Positions 22,668 through 31,607 of a stretch of DNA of 51,688 bases are shown here, in pieces (position 1 is the stretch's first letter; every line of letters starts with the position of its first letter). Both the position numbers and the translations under genes were made by a program. The notes under the pieces are model-generated. The model made no database searches. It was not told the origin of the DNA and was given only the letters and a program-made list of their open reading frames with translations. Where the stretch lies: assembly GCF_005889725.1 (NCBI RefSeq), contig NZ_VCKX01000054.1, positions 1 to 51,688 on the forward strand, in the 5' to 3' direction. Source of the stretch: Nonomuraea zeae. GTDB taxonomy: Bacteria; Actinomycetota; Actinomycetes; Streptosporangiales; Streptosporangiaceae.

Positions 22668-23311
22668 AGCCAGCCGGGTTTGACCAGGCCGGACTCGTAG
22701 GCGATCACGACGAGCTGGGCGCGGTCGCGCGCGTGCAGCTTCATCATCGCCCGCGACACGTGCGTCTTGGCCGTGGCAGGCGACATGAACAGCTTCGCGG
22801 CGATCTCGTCGTTGGTCATGCCGGTGCCGACGAGGGAGAGCACCTCGCGCTCGCGGTCGGTGAGCTGGTCGAGGCCGTCGGCGGCGATCGGCTCCTTGGC
22901 GCGGGAGGCGTACTCGGCGATCAGGCGGCGGGTCACGCTGGGCGACAGCAGCGCCTCGCCCGCCGCCACCACCCGGACCGCCTGGATCAGCTCGGCCGGC
23001 TCGGTGTCCTTGACCAGGAAGCCGCTGGCCCCGCCGCGCAGCGCCTCGAAGACGTACTCGTCCAGCTCGAACGTCGTCAGGATGATGATGTGCGGCCCCG
23101 GCGGCATCATGCGGGTGGCGGTCAGCCCGTCGGTGCCCGGCATGCGGATGTCCATCAGCACCACGTCAGGCTGGTGCTCGCCGGCCAGCCGCACCGCCTC
23201 GGCGCCGTCGGCGGCCTCGGCCACCACGGTCATGTCCGGCTGGGCGTTCAGCAACGCCTTGAACCCCGCCCGGACCAGCGCCTGGTCGTCGGCCAGCAGC
23301 ACCTTGATCAT
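22664..23311 (-). CDS. NarL/LuxR-type response regulator
   Basis: A 215-aa response regulator. The receiver domain has the acidic pair DD8-9, phospho-acceptor Asp54 in VVLMDIRMPG, Thr in ILTTFE and Lys in FLVKDTE. The C-terminal LuxR HTH starts at LTDREREVLSLVGTGMTNDE (about 150). The ATG overlaps the kinase stop by 4 bp (ATGA), so the two are translated together. The receiver loop after the phosphorylation site (TRMMPPGPH) is a little shorter than in many relatives. Confidence 0.94.
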   Translation of the reverse strand: MIKVLLADDQALVRAGFKALLNAQPDMTVVAEAADGAEAVRLAGEHQPDVVLMDIRMPGTDGLTATRMMPPGPHIIILTTFELDEYVFEALRGGASGFLVKDTEPAELIQAVRVVAAGEALLSPSVTRRLIAEYASRAKEPIAADGLDQLTDREREVLSLVGTGMTNDEIAAKLFMSPATAKTHVSRAMMKLHARDRAQLVVIAYESGLVKPGWL

Positions 23312-24426
23312 GACGTCTCCTCGGGTAGTGGCAGGCGGGCCTCGACCTGGAAACCGGTGCCCCCAGGGACCGGCAGCGGGCCCGCGACCAGCGAGCCGCC
23401 CAGCGCGGAAGCCCGTTCGCGCATGCCGGGGATGCCGTTGCCGCTGCCGGACTCGGACAGTACCGCAGGCGTGGTCGCGCCGCTGTCCCGCACGAGGACG
23501 GCCAGTTCCTGGGTGCCGTACTCCAGGCGCACGGTCACCTCGGAGCCGGGGGCGTGGCGGGCGGCGTTCGTGAGCGACTCCTGCACGATCCGGTACGCCG
23601 CCCGCTCGACCTGCGGCGGCAGCGGGCGCGAGCCCACGCGTTTGAGCGTCACCTGCAGCCCCGAGCGCTCGACGAGCTCGTCGAGGCGGTCGAGCCCGGC
23701 GGTCGGGGAGCGGGGTGCGCCTTCGCGCAGCACGTTGAGCACCGAGCGCATCTCGCCGAGTACCTCCTTGGAGGCCGTCTTGATGGTGGCCAGGGCGGTG
23801 CGGGCCTGCTCGGGGTTGTCGTCGATGAGGTGCAGCGCGGTCGACGCCTGGACATGGATGAGCGAGATGTTGTGCGCGAGCACGTCGTGCAGCTCCTGCG
23901 CCATGGTCAGGCGCTCCTCGCTGGCCTGCCGCCTGGCCTCCTCCTCGGCGGTGCGCCCGCGCTCGGCCCGCCGCTCCTTGACGATCCTGACCAGCTCGGC
24001 CAGCACCATCAGCAGCATGATGAAGGTGAGTATCCACACGTTGTGGAAGAGGTCGCGGTTGCCGACCAGCCAGGCGTAGCTGAGGAACGACAGCAGCGTC
24101 ATCCCCGCCATGCCCCAGGCGATCACCCGCTTGCCCCGCGTGACCAGCAGGAACAGCAGGACTCCCGGGCTGATGAAGCTCGGGCCGTAGGCGTACCCGC
24201 CGACGAGGAACAGGTCGCACGCGGCGAGCGCGGCGGCGGTCGAGACCAGCGGGAAGCGGCGGTGCGCCAGGATCGCCAGCGGCCCGACCAGCAGCAGCGC
24301 GTAGGCGTAGGGGTCGAGCGGCTCCCTGAACGCCTGCTGCCCCCACGAGGCGCCCTTGGCGATCACCATCTGGGCGGCGGCCACGATCAGGGCGAGATAG
24401 GGGTCGAATCCATACTTCCCACGCAC
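23308..24426 (-). CDS. DesK-like sensor histidine kinase
   Basis: A 372-aa kinase. The N-terminal half is membrane-embedded with about five hydrophobic segments between residues 10 and 145. Next comes a charged coiled coil (RRAERGRTAEEEARRQASEE), then a HisKA_3 domain with the phospho-His in QELHDVLAHNISLIHV. The HATPase_c domain follows, with AYRIVQESLTNAARHAP (N box) and GNGIPGMRERASALGG (G box). It lacks a separate sensor domain, so the membrane part probably senses envelope state. It forms a two-component operon with the downstream regulator and is divergent from the gamma-glutamyltransferase gene. Confidence 0.93.
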   Translation of the reverse strand: MRGKYGFDPYLALIVAAAQMVIAKGASWGQQAFREPLDPYAYALLLVGPLAILAHRRFPLVSTAAALAACDLFLVGGYAYGPSFISPGVLLFLLVTRGKRVIAWGMAGMTLLSFLSYAWLVGNRDLFHNVWILTFIMLLMVLAELVRIVKERRAERGRTAEEEARRQASEERLTMAQELHDVLAHNISLIHVQASTALHLIDDNPEQARTALATIKTASKEVLGEMRSVLNVLREGAPRSPTAGLDRLDELVERSGLQVTLKRVGSRPLPPQVERAAYRIVQESLTNAARHAPGSEVTVRLEYGTQELAVLVRDSGATTPAVLSESGSGNGIPGMRERASALGGSLVAGPLPVPGGTGFQVEARLPLPEETS

Positions 24427-24439
24427 GCCCCTACGCTAG

Positions 24440-24469
24440 ATCACCCCTCTGACCAGCGCATCACCCCTG
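24440..24469. promoter_or_regulatory. direct repeat in kinase/GGT intergenic region
   Basis: ATCACCCCT occurs at 24440-24448 and 24460-24468, spacing 20 bp, about two helical turns, between the divergent kinase and gamma-glutamyltransferase genes. It is a plausible site for the NarL-type regulator, but position is the only support. Confidence 0.35.
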
Positions 24470-24520
24470 CGTGTGAGGGGGCCCTACCACGATGGGCGTA
24501 CCTGGGCCATCGTGGACACC

Positions 24521-26248
24521 ATGCGCCGAGTGATCGTTCCCGCAGCAGCAGTCCTCGTCTCTCTCGTGTCCGCGCCACCCGCGCTGGCACAACCACAGCA
24601 GAAAGTCCCGGTCGCCGAGGGGTACGGCGGTGCCGTCGCCACCGTCGACCTCGACGCCAGCAAGGCCGCCATCGCCGTGCTCAGGAAGGGCGGCAACGCC
24701 GTGGACGCCGCCGTCGCCGCCGGCGCGGTGCTCGGCGTCACGGAGCCGTACTCCGCGGGCCTGGCCGGCGGCGGCTTCATGGTCTATTACGACGCCAGGC
24801 AGCGTAAGGTCTTCACGATCGACGGCCGCGAGACCGCACCGCAGGCCATGACCTCGACGACGCTGGAAGGCATCCCGTTCGAGGAGGGCGTGACCAGCGG
24901 CCTGTCGGCCGGGGTGCCGGGCACGGTCGCGAACTGGGACCTGGCCCTGCGCCGATTCGGTACGTTCTCCCTCAAACAGGCACTCCAGCCCGCGATCGAG
25001 GTCGCCTCCAAGGGCTTCGTCGTGGACCAGACCTTCTACGACCAGACCGCCGCGAACGCCGCCCGCTTCGCGGACATCTCGACCACGGCCAAGCTCTACC
25101 TGCCGAACGGCGCCCCGCCACCCGTCGGCTCGGTCTTCAAGAACCCCGAGCTCGCCGCCACGTACCGGGAGCTCGGCAAGCGCGGCCCCGACTGGCTGTA
25201 CGGCGGCCGGCTCGGCGCGGAGATCGTGGCGACCGTCAAGCAGCCGCCGGTCACCCCCGGCAGCGCCCGCAACGTCCGGCCCGGCCTGATGGAGCTGTCG
25301 GACCTGCGGGCCTACCGGGCGCTCCTGCGCGAGCCCACCAAGATCTCCTACAACGGCCTGGACGTGTACGGCATGGCGCCCCCGTCCTCCGGCGGCTCGA
25401 CGGTCGGCGAGGCGCTCAACATCCTCGAAGCGCTGCCCAGCGTCGGCCTGCACGAATATCTGGAGGCGTCCAGGCTGGCCTTCGCCGACCGGGGCAAGTA
25501 CGTCGGTGACCTCCCGGGCGTCCCGCTCAAGGAGCTGCTGTCCGACGGCTTCGCCAAGGAGCGGTCCTGCCTGGTCGGCGCCACGGCGATGGCCCACCCG
25601 GCCGCCCCGGGCAACCCGGACGGCTCGTACGAGTCGTGCGCCCGGCCGACGGGCACCGCCACCCCGGTCGCGGACGAGGGACCGGAGACCACCCACCTGG
25701 TGGTCGCCGACCGCTGGGGCAACGTGATCGCCTACAACCTGACCATCGAGTCCACCGGCGGCAACGGCATCGTCGTGCCGGGGCGCGGCGTGCTGCTCAA
25801 CAACGAGCTGACCGACTTCACGTTCGGCCCGGCCCCCGGCGACCCGAACCTGCCCGCCCCCGGCAAGCGGCCGCGCTCGTCGATGGCGCCGACGCTGGTG
25901 TTCGACCACGGCAAGCCGGTGCTGGCGGCCGGTTCGCCCGGCGGCTCGACGATCATCACGACCGTGCTGCAGATCCTCGTCAACCGCTACGAGCTCGGCA
26001 TGAGCCTGCCGGACGCCCTCGCCGCGCCGCGCGCCACCCAGCGCAACACCGCGCAGACGCAGGCCGAGCAGGCATTCCTGGACAGGTACCGGGCCGAGCT
26101 GGAGGCCAAGGGGCACAGCTTCGTGCTCAACCCGGAGATCGGCGCCGCCACGGCGCTGGAGTTCGTCGGACGCGGCCGGATCCAGGCGGTGGCCGAGCCG
26201 GTCAGGCGCGGCGGCGGCAGCGCGATGGTGGTGGCGCCGGGCAGATGA
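24521..26248 (+). CDS. ggt: secreted gamma-glutamyltransferase
   Basis: A 575-aa gamma-glutamyltranspeptidase, which cleaves or transfers the gamma-glutamyl group of glutathione-like amides and matures by self-cleavage. The signal peptide is visible (MRRVIVPAAAVLVSLVSAPP, cut after ALA). The large subunit shows AVLRKGGNAVDAAVAAGAVL and AGGGFMVYYD. The small-subunit start is the nucleophile Thr390 in ETTHLVVAD. SSMAPTL and AAGSPGGSTIITTVLQ complete the oxyanion/gamma-Glu site. ATG 24521 is used because the signal peptide begins there. It is followed by a strong bidirectional terminator. Confidence 0.95.
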   Translation: MRRVIVPAAAVLVSLVSAPPALAQPQQKVPVAEGYGGAVATVDLDASKAAIAVLRKGGNAVDAAVAAGAVLGVTEPYSAGLAGGGFMVYYDARQRKVFTIDGRETAPQAMTSTTLEGIPFEEGVTSGLSAGVPGTVANWDLALRRFGTFSLKQALQPAIEVASKGFVVDQTFYDQTAANAARFADISTTAKLYLPNGAPPPVGSVFKNPELAATYRELGKRGPDWLYGGRLGAEIVATVKQPPVTPGSARNVRPGLMELSDLRAYRALLREPTKISYNGLDVYGMAPPSSGGSTVGEALNILEALPSVGLHEYLEASRLAFADRGKYVGDLPGVPLKELLSDGFAKERSCLVGATAMAHPAAPGNPDGSYESCARPTGTATPVADEGPETTHLVVADRWGNVIAYNLTIESTGGNGIVVPGRGVLLNNELTDFTFGPAPGDPNLPAPGKRPRSSMAPTLVFDHGKPVLAAGSPGGSTIITTVLQILVNRYELGMSLPDALAAPRATQRNTAQTQAEQAFLDRYRAELEAKGHSFVLNPEIGAATALEFVGRGRIQAVAEPVRRGGGSAMVVAPGR

Positions 26249-26260
26249 GCCCCTAGCCCC

Positions 26261-26327
26261 GTCTCCCCGCTACCAGGCCGGCGGCGAACAACCCCGGCAT
26301 CACCTCGCCGGCCTGGTCGCGGGAGAC
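26261..26327. terminator. long bidirectional hairpin between ggt and GntR gene
   Basis: The stem pairs 26261-26283 with 26306-26327 (GTCTCCC...ACCAGGCCGGCG with its complement), about 21 bp with one bulge and a 22-nt loop. It lies between convergent genes and has no T-run. Confidence 0.75.
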
Positions 26328-26375
26328 GCCTCGGGCTTCGTACCCGGGCCCGCGCAGAGTCCGGGTGGGGAAGGG

Positions 26376-27086
26376 TCAGCCGGCCGTCGGATTCGACCGG
26401 GCGTGGACTCGCTTGGAGAGGATCCGGATGGCCGTCGCCTTGTGAAAGTGCTGCAGCGTCACGCTCTCCGCGGTGTCGGCGTCGCGCGCGGCGATCGCCG
26501 CCAGGATCGCCCGGTGCTCCTCCAGCGCCTGCTTCTGGCGGGCCTCCGAGCTCAGCGTGGTGGAGTTGAGCCGTTCGATCAGGGAGCGCGTCTGCTGCAG
26601 GAAACGCCTGAGCGATGAGTTGCGTGCCGCGTCCCACACCGCGTCGTGAAAGGCGTGGTTGAGCTCGACGATCTCGGAGACGTCGCCGCCCATGGCCGCT
26701 TCGAACCGCTCGGTGAGCTCCTCCATCAGCGCGATGTCCAGATCGGTGCGGGTGGAGGCGGCGAGCCGGGCGGCCAGCGCCTCCAGCGCGTCGCGGACGG
26801 TGCACGTCTCGGACAGCTCGTCCGCGGAGAGCTCGTTGACGAGCAGGCCGTGCTGGGAGGCGCGCAGCAGGCCGTCCGACTGGAGGCGGCGCAGCGCCTG
26901 CCCCGCGGGCGTGCGGCTCACGTTGGCCCGCGCCGCGATGTCGCCCTCGACCACGCGCATGCCCTCGGGCAGCTCGCCGCGGATGATCGCCTGCCGCAGG
27001 TATTCGTACAGCTCGTCGGCGATGGGCCTGTTGCCGGGGAGCGTGATCGCCGGCGCGTCGTCGCGAGGTGGTAGAGGTTCGTCCAT
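26376..27086 (-). CDS. GntR family (FCD-domain) transcriptional regulator
   Basis: A 236-aa FadR-subfamily regulator. The winged HTH spans residues about 18-80 (IADELYEYLRQAIIRGELPE, then DIAARANVSRTPAGQALRRL). The all-helical FCD domain carries the usual metal/ligand histidines, one in ELNHAFHDAVW and others in EEHRAILAAI and LQHFHKAT. FCD regulators sense organic acids or sugar acids. It is divergent from the five-gene catabolic cluster starting at 27266 and is the obvious local controller, which points to a carboxylate inducer. Confidence 0.92.
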   Translation of the reverse strand: MDEPLPPRDDAPAITLPGNRPIADELYEYLRQAIIRGELPEGMRVVEGDIAARANVSRTPAGQALRRLQSDGLLRASQHGLLVNELSADELSETCTVRDALEALAARLAASTRTDLDIALMEELTERFEAAMGGDVSEIVELNHAFHDAVWDAARNSSLRRFLQQTRSLIERLNSTTLSSEARQKQALEEHRAILAAIAARDADTAESVTLQHFHKATAIRILSKRVHARSNPTAG

Positions 27087-27212
27087 AGGTCACAGAATAC
27101 AACTGAATCCCGGGGTACTCCAAGCCTGTCAGCCAACCTCGGCAACGGGCTGGAAACCAGGGGATGTCGGGCCGTGAACGAGCTGTTTCCGCAGTTGAAA
27201 GGCCTCCTATCC

Positions 27213-27257
27213 AAGGGAAAACTTTTCCTTGTAGTTATGAATACGGTCGAGTACAGT
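27213..27257 (+). promoter_or_regulatory. predicted promoter and operator of the ThDP-MHS-PrpD-amidase-PuuE operon
   Basis: TTGTAG (27229-27234), 17-bp spacer, TACAGT (27252-27257); the ATG at 27266 lies about where transcription would begin, suggesting a leaderless mRNA. A near-palindrome, AAGGgAAAAC-TTTTCCTT (27213-27230), overlaps the -35 and could bind the GntR protein. Confidence 0.5.
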
Positions 27258-27265
27258 CGCATCCC

Positions 27266-28924
27266 ATGCGAGATGGAACGGTTGTGGATGCTGTCACAGC
27301 AGCGCTGATCGCCGAAGGCACCGAGGTGGTCTTCGCACTGATGGGAGACGGAAACCTGGATCTGCTCACCAAGGTCTCGATGACCGGGCGGATCAAACTG
27401 GTGCACGCCTGCCACGAGCAGGGCGCGGTCGCGATGGCCGACGGCTACGCCCGGTTCTCCGGCAAGCCCGGAGTCGCGAGCGTGACCCACGGCCCCGGGC
27501 TGAGCAACACGGCCACGTCGCTGCTGACCGCGGTGGCCGCCCGCTCGCCCGTCGTGCTCATCGCCCCCGACACGCCGACCGGAGACCTGAACCATCCGCA
27601 GCGGTTCGACCAGCAGGCGTTCATCCGGTCCACGGGCGCCATGTTCCGGCCGCTCCACCGGCCCGGCACGGTGCACGCCGACACCGGCGCGGTGTTCCGG
27701 CACGTCCGGTACGGCAAGGGCCCCGCGGTGCTGAACGCCCCCACCGACGTCCTGCTCGCCCCGGTGCCCCCGGACACCGAGCCCTACAAGCCGGCCGACG
27801 AGCCGCCGGCGGGCCCGGCACCGGATCCCACGGCCGTGGACGCGGCCGTGGCGGCGCTCACCGCCGCGCGCAGGCCGGTGATCCTCGTCGGCCGCGGCGT
27901 GCCGCCGGGCGCCGGCGCCGAGCCGGTCGGCGAGCTCGCCGACCTGCTGGGGGCGCCGATCACGACCTCGCTCAAGGCCAAGGGCCTGCTCGCCCGCCAT
28001 CCTCGCAGCCTCGGCGTGGCCGGCGGGCTCGGCACCCGGGCCGCCTCCCGCGCGCTGGCCGCCGCCGACTGCGTTCTCGTGCTGGGCGCCACCGCGAACC
28101 AGTGGACCACCGACGGCGGCCTGACCGGGGGCGTGATCGTGCACGTCGATCACGACGCCGAGGCGATGGGCCGGCACTCGCGGCCGGACGTCTCCGTCGT
28201 CGGTGACGCCGTCAAGACCGCGGCCGTCCTGCGTGACCGGCTGGCCGCCGCCGGCCCGCGCGCCGGCTGGACGCCTCCCGCCGAGGAGAGCGCCGGGGCC
28301 TCGTCCCCGGCCGGCACGTCACCGGTCCACCCGCAGCAGGTCGTGGACGCCCTCGACGCCGCGCTGCCCGAGGAACGCCTGCTGGTCGTCGACGCCGGCC
28401 ACTTCGGCTCCTACGCGCAGCAGACGCTGCGCAGCTGGGATCCCCGCCGCTACGCCTTCACGCACGACTTCGGCGCGATAGGCCAGGCCCTGGGCGTGAG
28501 CATCGGCGCGGCCTTCGCCAGGGAGGGCGAGCGGGTCACGGTGGTGCTCGGCGACGGGTGCCTGATGATGAGCCTCAACGAGCTCGCCACGGTCCGGCGT
28601 TACGGGCTGCCGCTGACCGTGGTGGTCATGAACGACGGGGGGTACGGCCAGGAGCGTCACAGCCTCAGGGCCAAGGGGTTCCCCATCGCGGAGTCCGAGC
28701 ACACGTGGCCGGACATCGCGAGCATCGCCAGAGGCTTCGGGATACCCGCGCATTCCATCGGATGCGCCACGGATCTCCCCCTCCTGTCGCAGGTGCTCGC
28801 CGAGGAGACCGGGCCGGTCCTGTTCGACGTCCACATCGATCCGGACGCTCAAAACCGGGCGTTCGCCGACATAGCCGCTCGCCTGCGAGGTTCCTCGCCG
28901 GATGTTGAAGGAGAACGACGATGA
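27266..28924 (+). CDS. thiamine diphosphate-dependent enzyme (decarboxylase/acetolactate synthase-like)
   Basis: A 552-aa ThDP enzyme with the three-domain pyruvate-oxidase/acetolactate-synthase layout. The N-terminal PYR domain has the cofactor glutamate Glu51 in CHEQGAVAMADGYAR. The central domain is Rossmann-like. The C-terminal PP domain carries GDG (429-431) and VVVMNDGGYG for Mg-ThDP. Residues EVVFALMGDGNLDLL and THGPGLSNT differ from biosynthetic acetolactate synthase and fit a poorly characterised subfamily. A 2-oxo acid decarboxylase or carboligase role is likely. It starts an operon with overlapping neighbours (ATGA with the MHS gene). Confidence 0.88.
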   Translation: MRDGTVVDAVTAALIAEGTEVVFALMGDGNLDLLTKVSMTGRIKLVHACHEQGAVAMADGYARFSGKPGVASVTHGPGLSNTATSLLTAVAARSPVVLIAPDTPTGDLNHPQRFDQQAFIRSTGAMFRPLHRPGTVHADTGAVFRHVRYGKGPAVLNAPTDVLLAPVPPDTEPYKPADEPPAGPAPDPTAVDAAVAALTAARRPVILVGRGVPPGAGAEPVGELADLLGAPITTSLKAKGLLARHPRSLGVAGGLGTRAASRALAAADCVLVLGATANQWTTDGGLTGGVIVHVDHDAEAMGRHSRPDVSVVGDAVKTAAVLRDRLAAAGPRAGWTPPAEESAGASSPAGTSPVHPQQVVDALDAALPEERLLVVDAGHFGSYAQQTLRSWDPRRYAFTHDFGAIGQALGVSIGAAFAREGERVTVVLGDGCLMMSLNELATVRRYGLPLTVVVMNDGGYGQERHSLRAKGFPIAESEHTWPDIASIARGFGIPAHSIGCATDLPLLSQVLAEETGPVLFDVHIDPDAQNRAFADIAARLRGSSPDVEGERR

Positions 28925-30243
28925 CGCGGACAGGCACCAGCGACGGCGGCCTCGACAGCAGAACCCCCACTCCGGCAGAGGCCTCCCGGGTCGCCAAGGC
29001 GGCGTTCATCGGGACCACGATCGAGTGGTACGACTTCTACATCTACGCGAGCACCGCGACGCTCGTGTTCGGCACCCAGTTCTTCCCCGCGATGTCCCCG
29101 GTCGCGGCGACGCTCGCCTCCTTCGCGACCATCGCGGTGGCCTTCATCGCCCGGCCGATCGGCGGCCTGATCTTCGCCCACTACGGCGACCGGGTCGGCA
29201 GGAAGACGACGCTGATCGCGTCCCTGCTGCTGATGGGCGCCAGCACGGTGCTCGTGGGCGTGCTGCCGACCTATGCCACGGCCGGCGCGCTGGCCCCGAT
29301 CCTGCTCGTCGTGCTCCGCTTCGTGCAGGGCGCCGCGGTGGGCGGTGAATGGGGTGGCGCCGTGCTGATGGCGACCGAGTTCGCGCCGCCGGACCGGCGG
29401 GCGCGGCTGTCGAGCTGGGCGCAACAGGGCGTCACCGCCGGGCTCGCGCTGTCCACGGCCGTCCTGCTGGTCGTTACCCTCCTGGTCCCGCACCAGACCT
29501 ACGTGGAGTGGGTCTGGCGGCTGCCCTTCCTCTCCAGCGCCGTGCTGATCGTCGTCGGGCTGGTGATGCGGCTGCGCATCGACGAGTCGCCGATCTTCGA
29601 GGCCGGCAAGAAGGCCGGCGGCACCACCGGCACCCGGCTGCCGATCGCGACCGTGCTGCGCGAGGCGCGGCGCACCGTCGCACTCGCGACCCTCGCGTAC
29701 GTGACCGTGAGCGCGACCTTCTACGTCGCCTTCGTCTTCCTGCTCTCGCACGCGACCGGGCCGTTGAAGATCGATCAGGCGGCGGCGCTCACCGCGGTGC
29801 TCGTCTCGGCGGGGTCGTACAGCATCGGCCTGCGGCTGTCCGCCGGGATCGCCGACAAGCGCGGCAGGCGTACGGCGCTGCTGCTGGGGTTCGGCGGGAT
29901 CCTGGTCATCGTCTTCCCCGCGATCGCCCTCATCGAGACCGGCTCGCCCATCCTGTTCGCCGTCGGCCTGGCGATTCTCGCCTTCCCCGTGGGCTGCGCC
30001 TACGCCCCGATCGGCGTCTACTTCGCCGAGCTGTTCCCCACCGCGACCCGCTATTCGGGCATCACCGCCGCCAACCAGGCCGGATCGCTGCTCGGCGCGG
30101 CGGTGGCCCCGTTCATCGCCATCGCGCTGTTCGGCGCGGTCGGGATGTACGCCGTCGGCGCCTACGTGGTGCTGGTCACCGTCATCAGCGCCGTCGCCGT
30201 GTGGATCCTCGGCGAGACCCGGCACCTGGAGCTCGAACGGTGA
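28921..30243 (+). CDS. MFS transporter, metabolite:H+ symporter (MHS) type
   Basis: A 440-aa, 12-helix MFS permease. The MHS subfamily signature is clear: FIGTTIEWYDFYIYASTATL in helix 1 region, FIARPIGGLIFAHYGDRVGRK in loop 2-3, and LRFVQGAAVGGEWGGAVL in helix 4-5. MHS members import carboxylates, aromatic acids, shikimate, proline or betaine with protons. It overlaps both neighbours by 4 bp. It probably supplies the substrate of the enzyme cluster, which would therefore be an organic acid or zwitterion. Confidence 0.93.
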   Translation: MTRTGTSDGGLDSRTPTPAEASRVAKAAFIGTTIEWYDFYIYASTATLVFGTQFFPAMSPVAATLASFATIAVAFIARPIGGLIFAHYGDRVGRKTTLIASLLLMGASTVLVGVLPTYATAGALAPILLVVLRFVQGAAVGGEWGGAVLMATEFAPPDRRARLSSWAQQGVTAGLALSTAVLLVVTLLVPHQTYVEWVWRLPFLSSAVLIVVGLVMRLRIDESPIFEAGKKAGGTTGTRLPIATVLREARRTVALATLAYVTVSATFYVAFVFLLSHATGPLKIDQAAALTAVLVSAGSYSIGLRLSAGIADKRGRRTALLLGFGGILVIVFPAIALIETGSPILFAVGLAILAFPVGCAYAPIGVYFAELFPTATRYSGITAANQAGSLLGAAVAPFIAIALFGAVGMYAVGAYVVLVTVISAVAVWILGETRHLELER

Positions 30244-31607
30244 GCGGCTCCGCGCACGCCATCGACACCGCCGTCCGGGTGGCGAGCGAGCTGGACCTCG
30301 CGCACGTTCCCGAGCCGACGCTGCGCCGGGCCCTGCTCGTCATCGCCGACACCGTCGCGGTCGCCACCGCCGGGGCCAGGACGCCGGAGATCGCCGCGCT
30401 GGTGGCTCTCGACGAGCACGACGCGCTGGTGACCCCGGTGGATCGGGCCGGGGCGGGGCACACGGCGACGGTGCTCACGACGCCTCATCGGCGGGCGCAT
30501 CCGGCGCACGCCGCGTTCATCAACGCGACCGCGGGAACCAGCCTCGAACTCGACGAGGGCATGCGGCCCACCGGCCATCCCGGGATGCACGTGATCCCCG
30601 CGGCCCTCGCGGTCGCCGAACGCGCGCACGCGACGGGCGCCGACCTCGTACGAGCGGTCCTCGCTGGGTATGAGGTCAGCAGCCGGCTCTTCCGGGCGTT
30701 CCGCCTGCGGCAGGGCGTCCACCCGCACGGGCACATCGGCGCGGTCGGCGCCGCGGTCGCCGTGGCACTTCTCGACGGGACCGATCCGGTGACGGCGGCC
30801 GAAATCGCGGCGACGAGCCCGCTGCTGTCCGTGTGGCAGTCCTGCTACGACGGCGCGACGGCGCGCAACGCCTACACCGGCCACGCCGCGCAGAGCGGCG
30901 TGCGGGCCTCCGCCCTGGCCCGAGCCGGGTTCACCGGCTCGGCCGGCGCGCTGGAGGTGGCGTTCGGCCAGGTGGCCGGCGAGCTCGCCGACGAGGCGGC
31001 GCTCACCGCGCCGCTGCGCTACGACGACCTCGGCATCACCCGCAACTACTTCAAGGTCCACAGCGCCTGCGCCCTGTCGCACAGCGCCGTGGAGGCGGGG
31101 CTGGCCCTCGCGCCCGTCCGCCCGGAGGAGATCCGCGAGGTGCTGGTCGAAACGGTGTCCGTCAACCTGAAGATCGACCGGCAGCCGGTCGCCAACGACC
31201 TGTCCGGCCGGTTCTCGCTGCAGTACGCCGTGGCGACGGCGCTCGTGCTCGGCCGCAGCGACGTGGAGGCGTTCCGCTTCCGCCCCGAGATCGCCGCCGT
31301 GGCCGAGAAGGTGCGGGTGAGCGTGCTGCCCGAGTTCGAGGCCGAATGGCCTGACTCCGCCCCGGCGCGGGTGACCGTGGTGACCGGCGGCGGATCCGCC
31401 GCCGAGACCGTACGCAACCCGCGCGGCCACCACACGCGCCCCCTCACCGAGGCCGAGCACCAGGAGAAGTTCGCCGCGCTCGTCGGCGACCGGCGGACGG
31501 CGGCGGCCTGGTGGGAGCGGCTCGGCGGGCTGCTCACGGTCTCCGACTGCGCCAGCCTCCTGGAGGCGGACCCGGACGGCGCGGGCCCGTCAGGGGGAGC
31601 GCCGTGA
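30240..31607 (+). CDS. MmgE/PrpD family protein
   Basis: A 455-aa MmgE/PrpD protein, GTG start overlapping the transporter stop. The all-helical domain includes FINATAGTSLELDEG and HPGMHVIPAALAVAE (about 120-134), the family's active-site surroundings, then AVLAGYEVSSRLFRAF and HPHGHIGAVGAAVAVA. The C-terminal alpha/beta lid has NDLSGRFSLQYAVATAL. Known members are 2-methylcitrate dehydratase, cis-aconitate decarboxylase and iminodisuccinate epimerase, so it acts on di- or tricarboxylates by proton abstraction. The real reaction here is unknown; its neighbours suggest a ring-opened dicarboxylate or its amide. Confidence 0.9.
   Translation: MSGSAHAIDTAVRVASELDLAHVPEPTLRRALLVIADTVAVATAGARTPEIAALVALDEHDALVTPVDRAGAGHTATVLTTPHRRAHPAHAAFINATAGTSLELDEGMRPTGHPGMHVIPAALAVAERAHATGADLVRAVLAGYEVSSRLFRAFRLRQGVHPHGHIGAVGAAVAVALLDGTDPVTAAEIAATSPLLSVWQSCYDGATARNAYTGHAAQSGVRASALARAGFTGSAGALEVAFGQVAGELADEAALTAPLRYDDLGITRNYFKVHSACALSHSAVEAGLALAPVRPEEIREVLVETVSVNLKIDRQPVANDLSGRFSLQYAVATALVLGRSDVEAFRFRPEIAAVAEKVRVSVLPEFEAEWPDSAPARVTVVTGGGSAAETVRNPRGHHTRPLTEAEHQEKFAALVGDRRTAAAWWERLGGLLTVSDCASLLEADPDGAGPSGGAP

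Noticed and set aside
24461..26116. 551-codon antisense frame across gamma-glutamyltransferase
   Set aside because: Covers the GGT gene in the complementary frame; no start context or recognisable domain.
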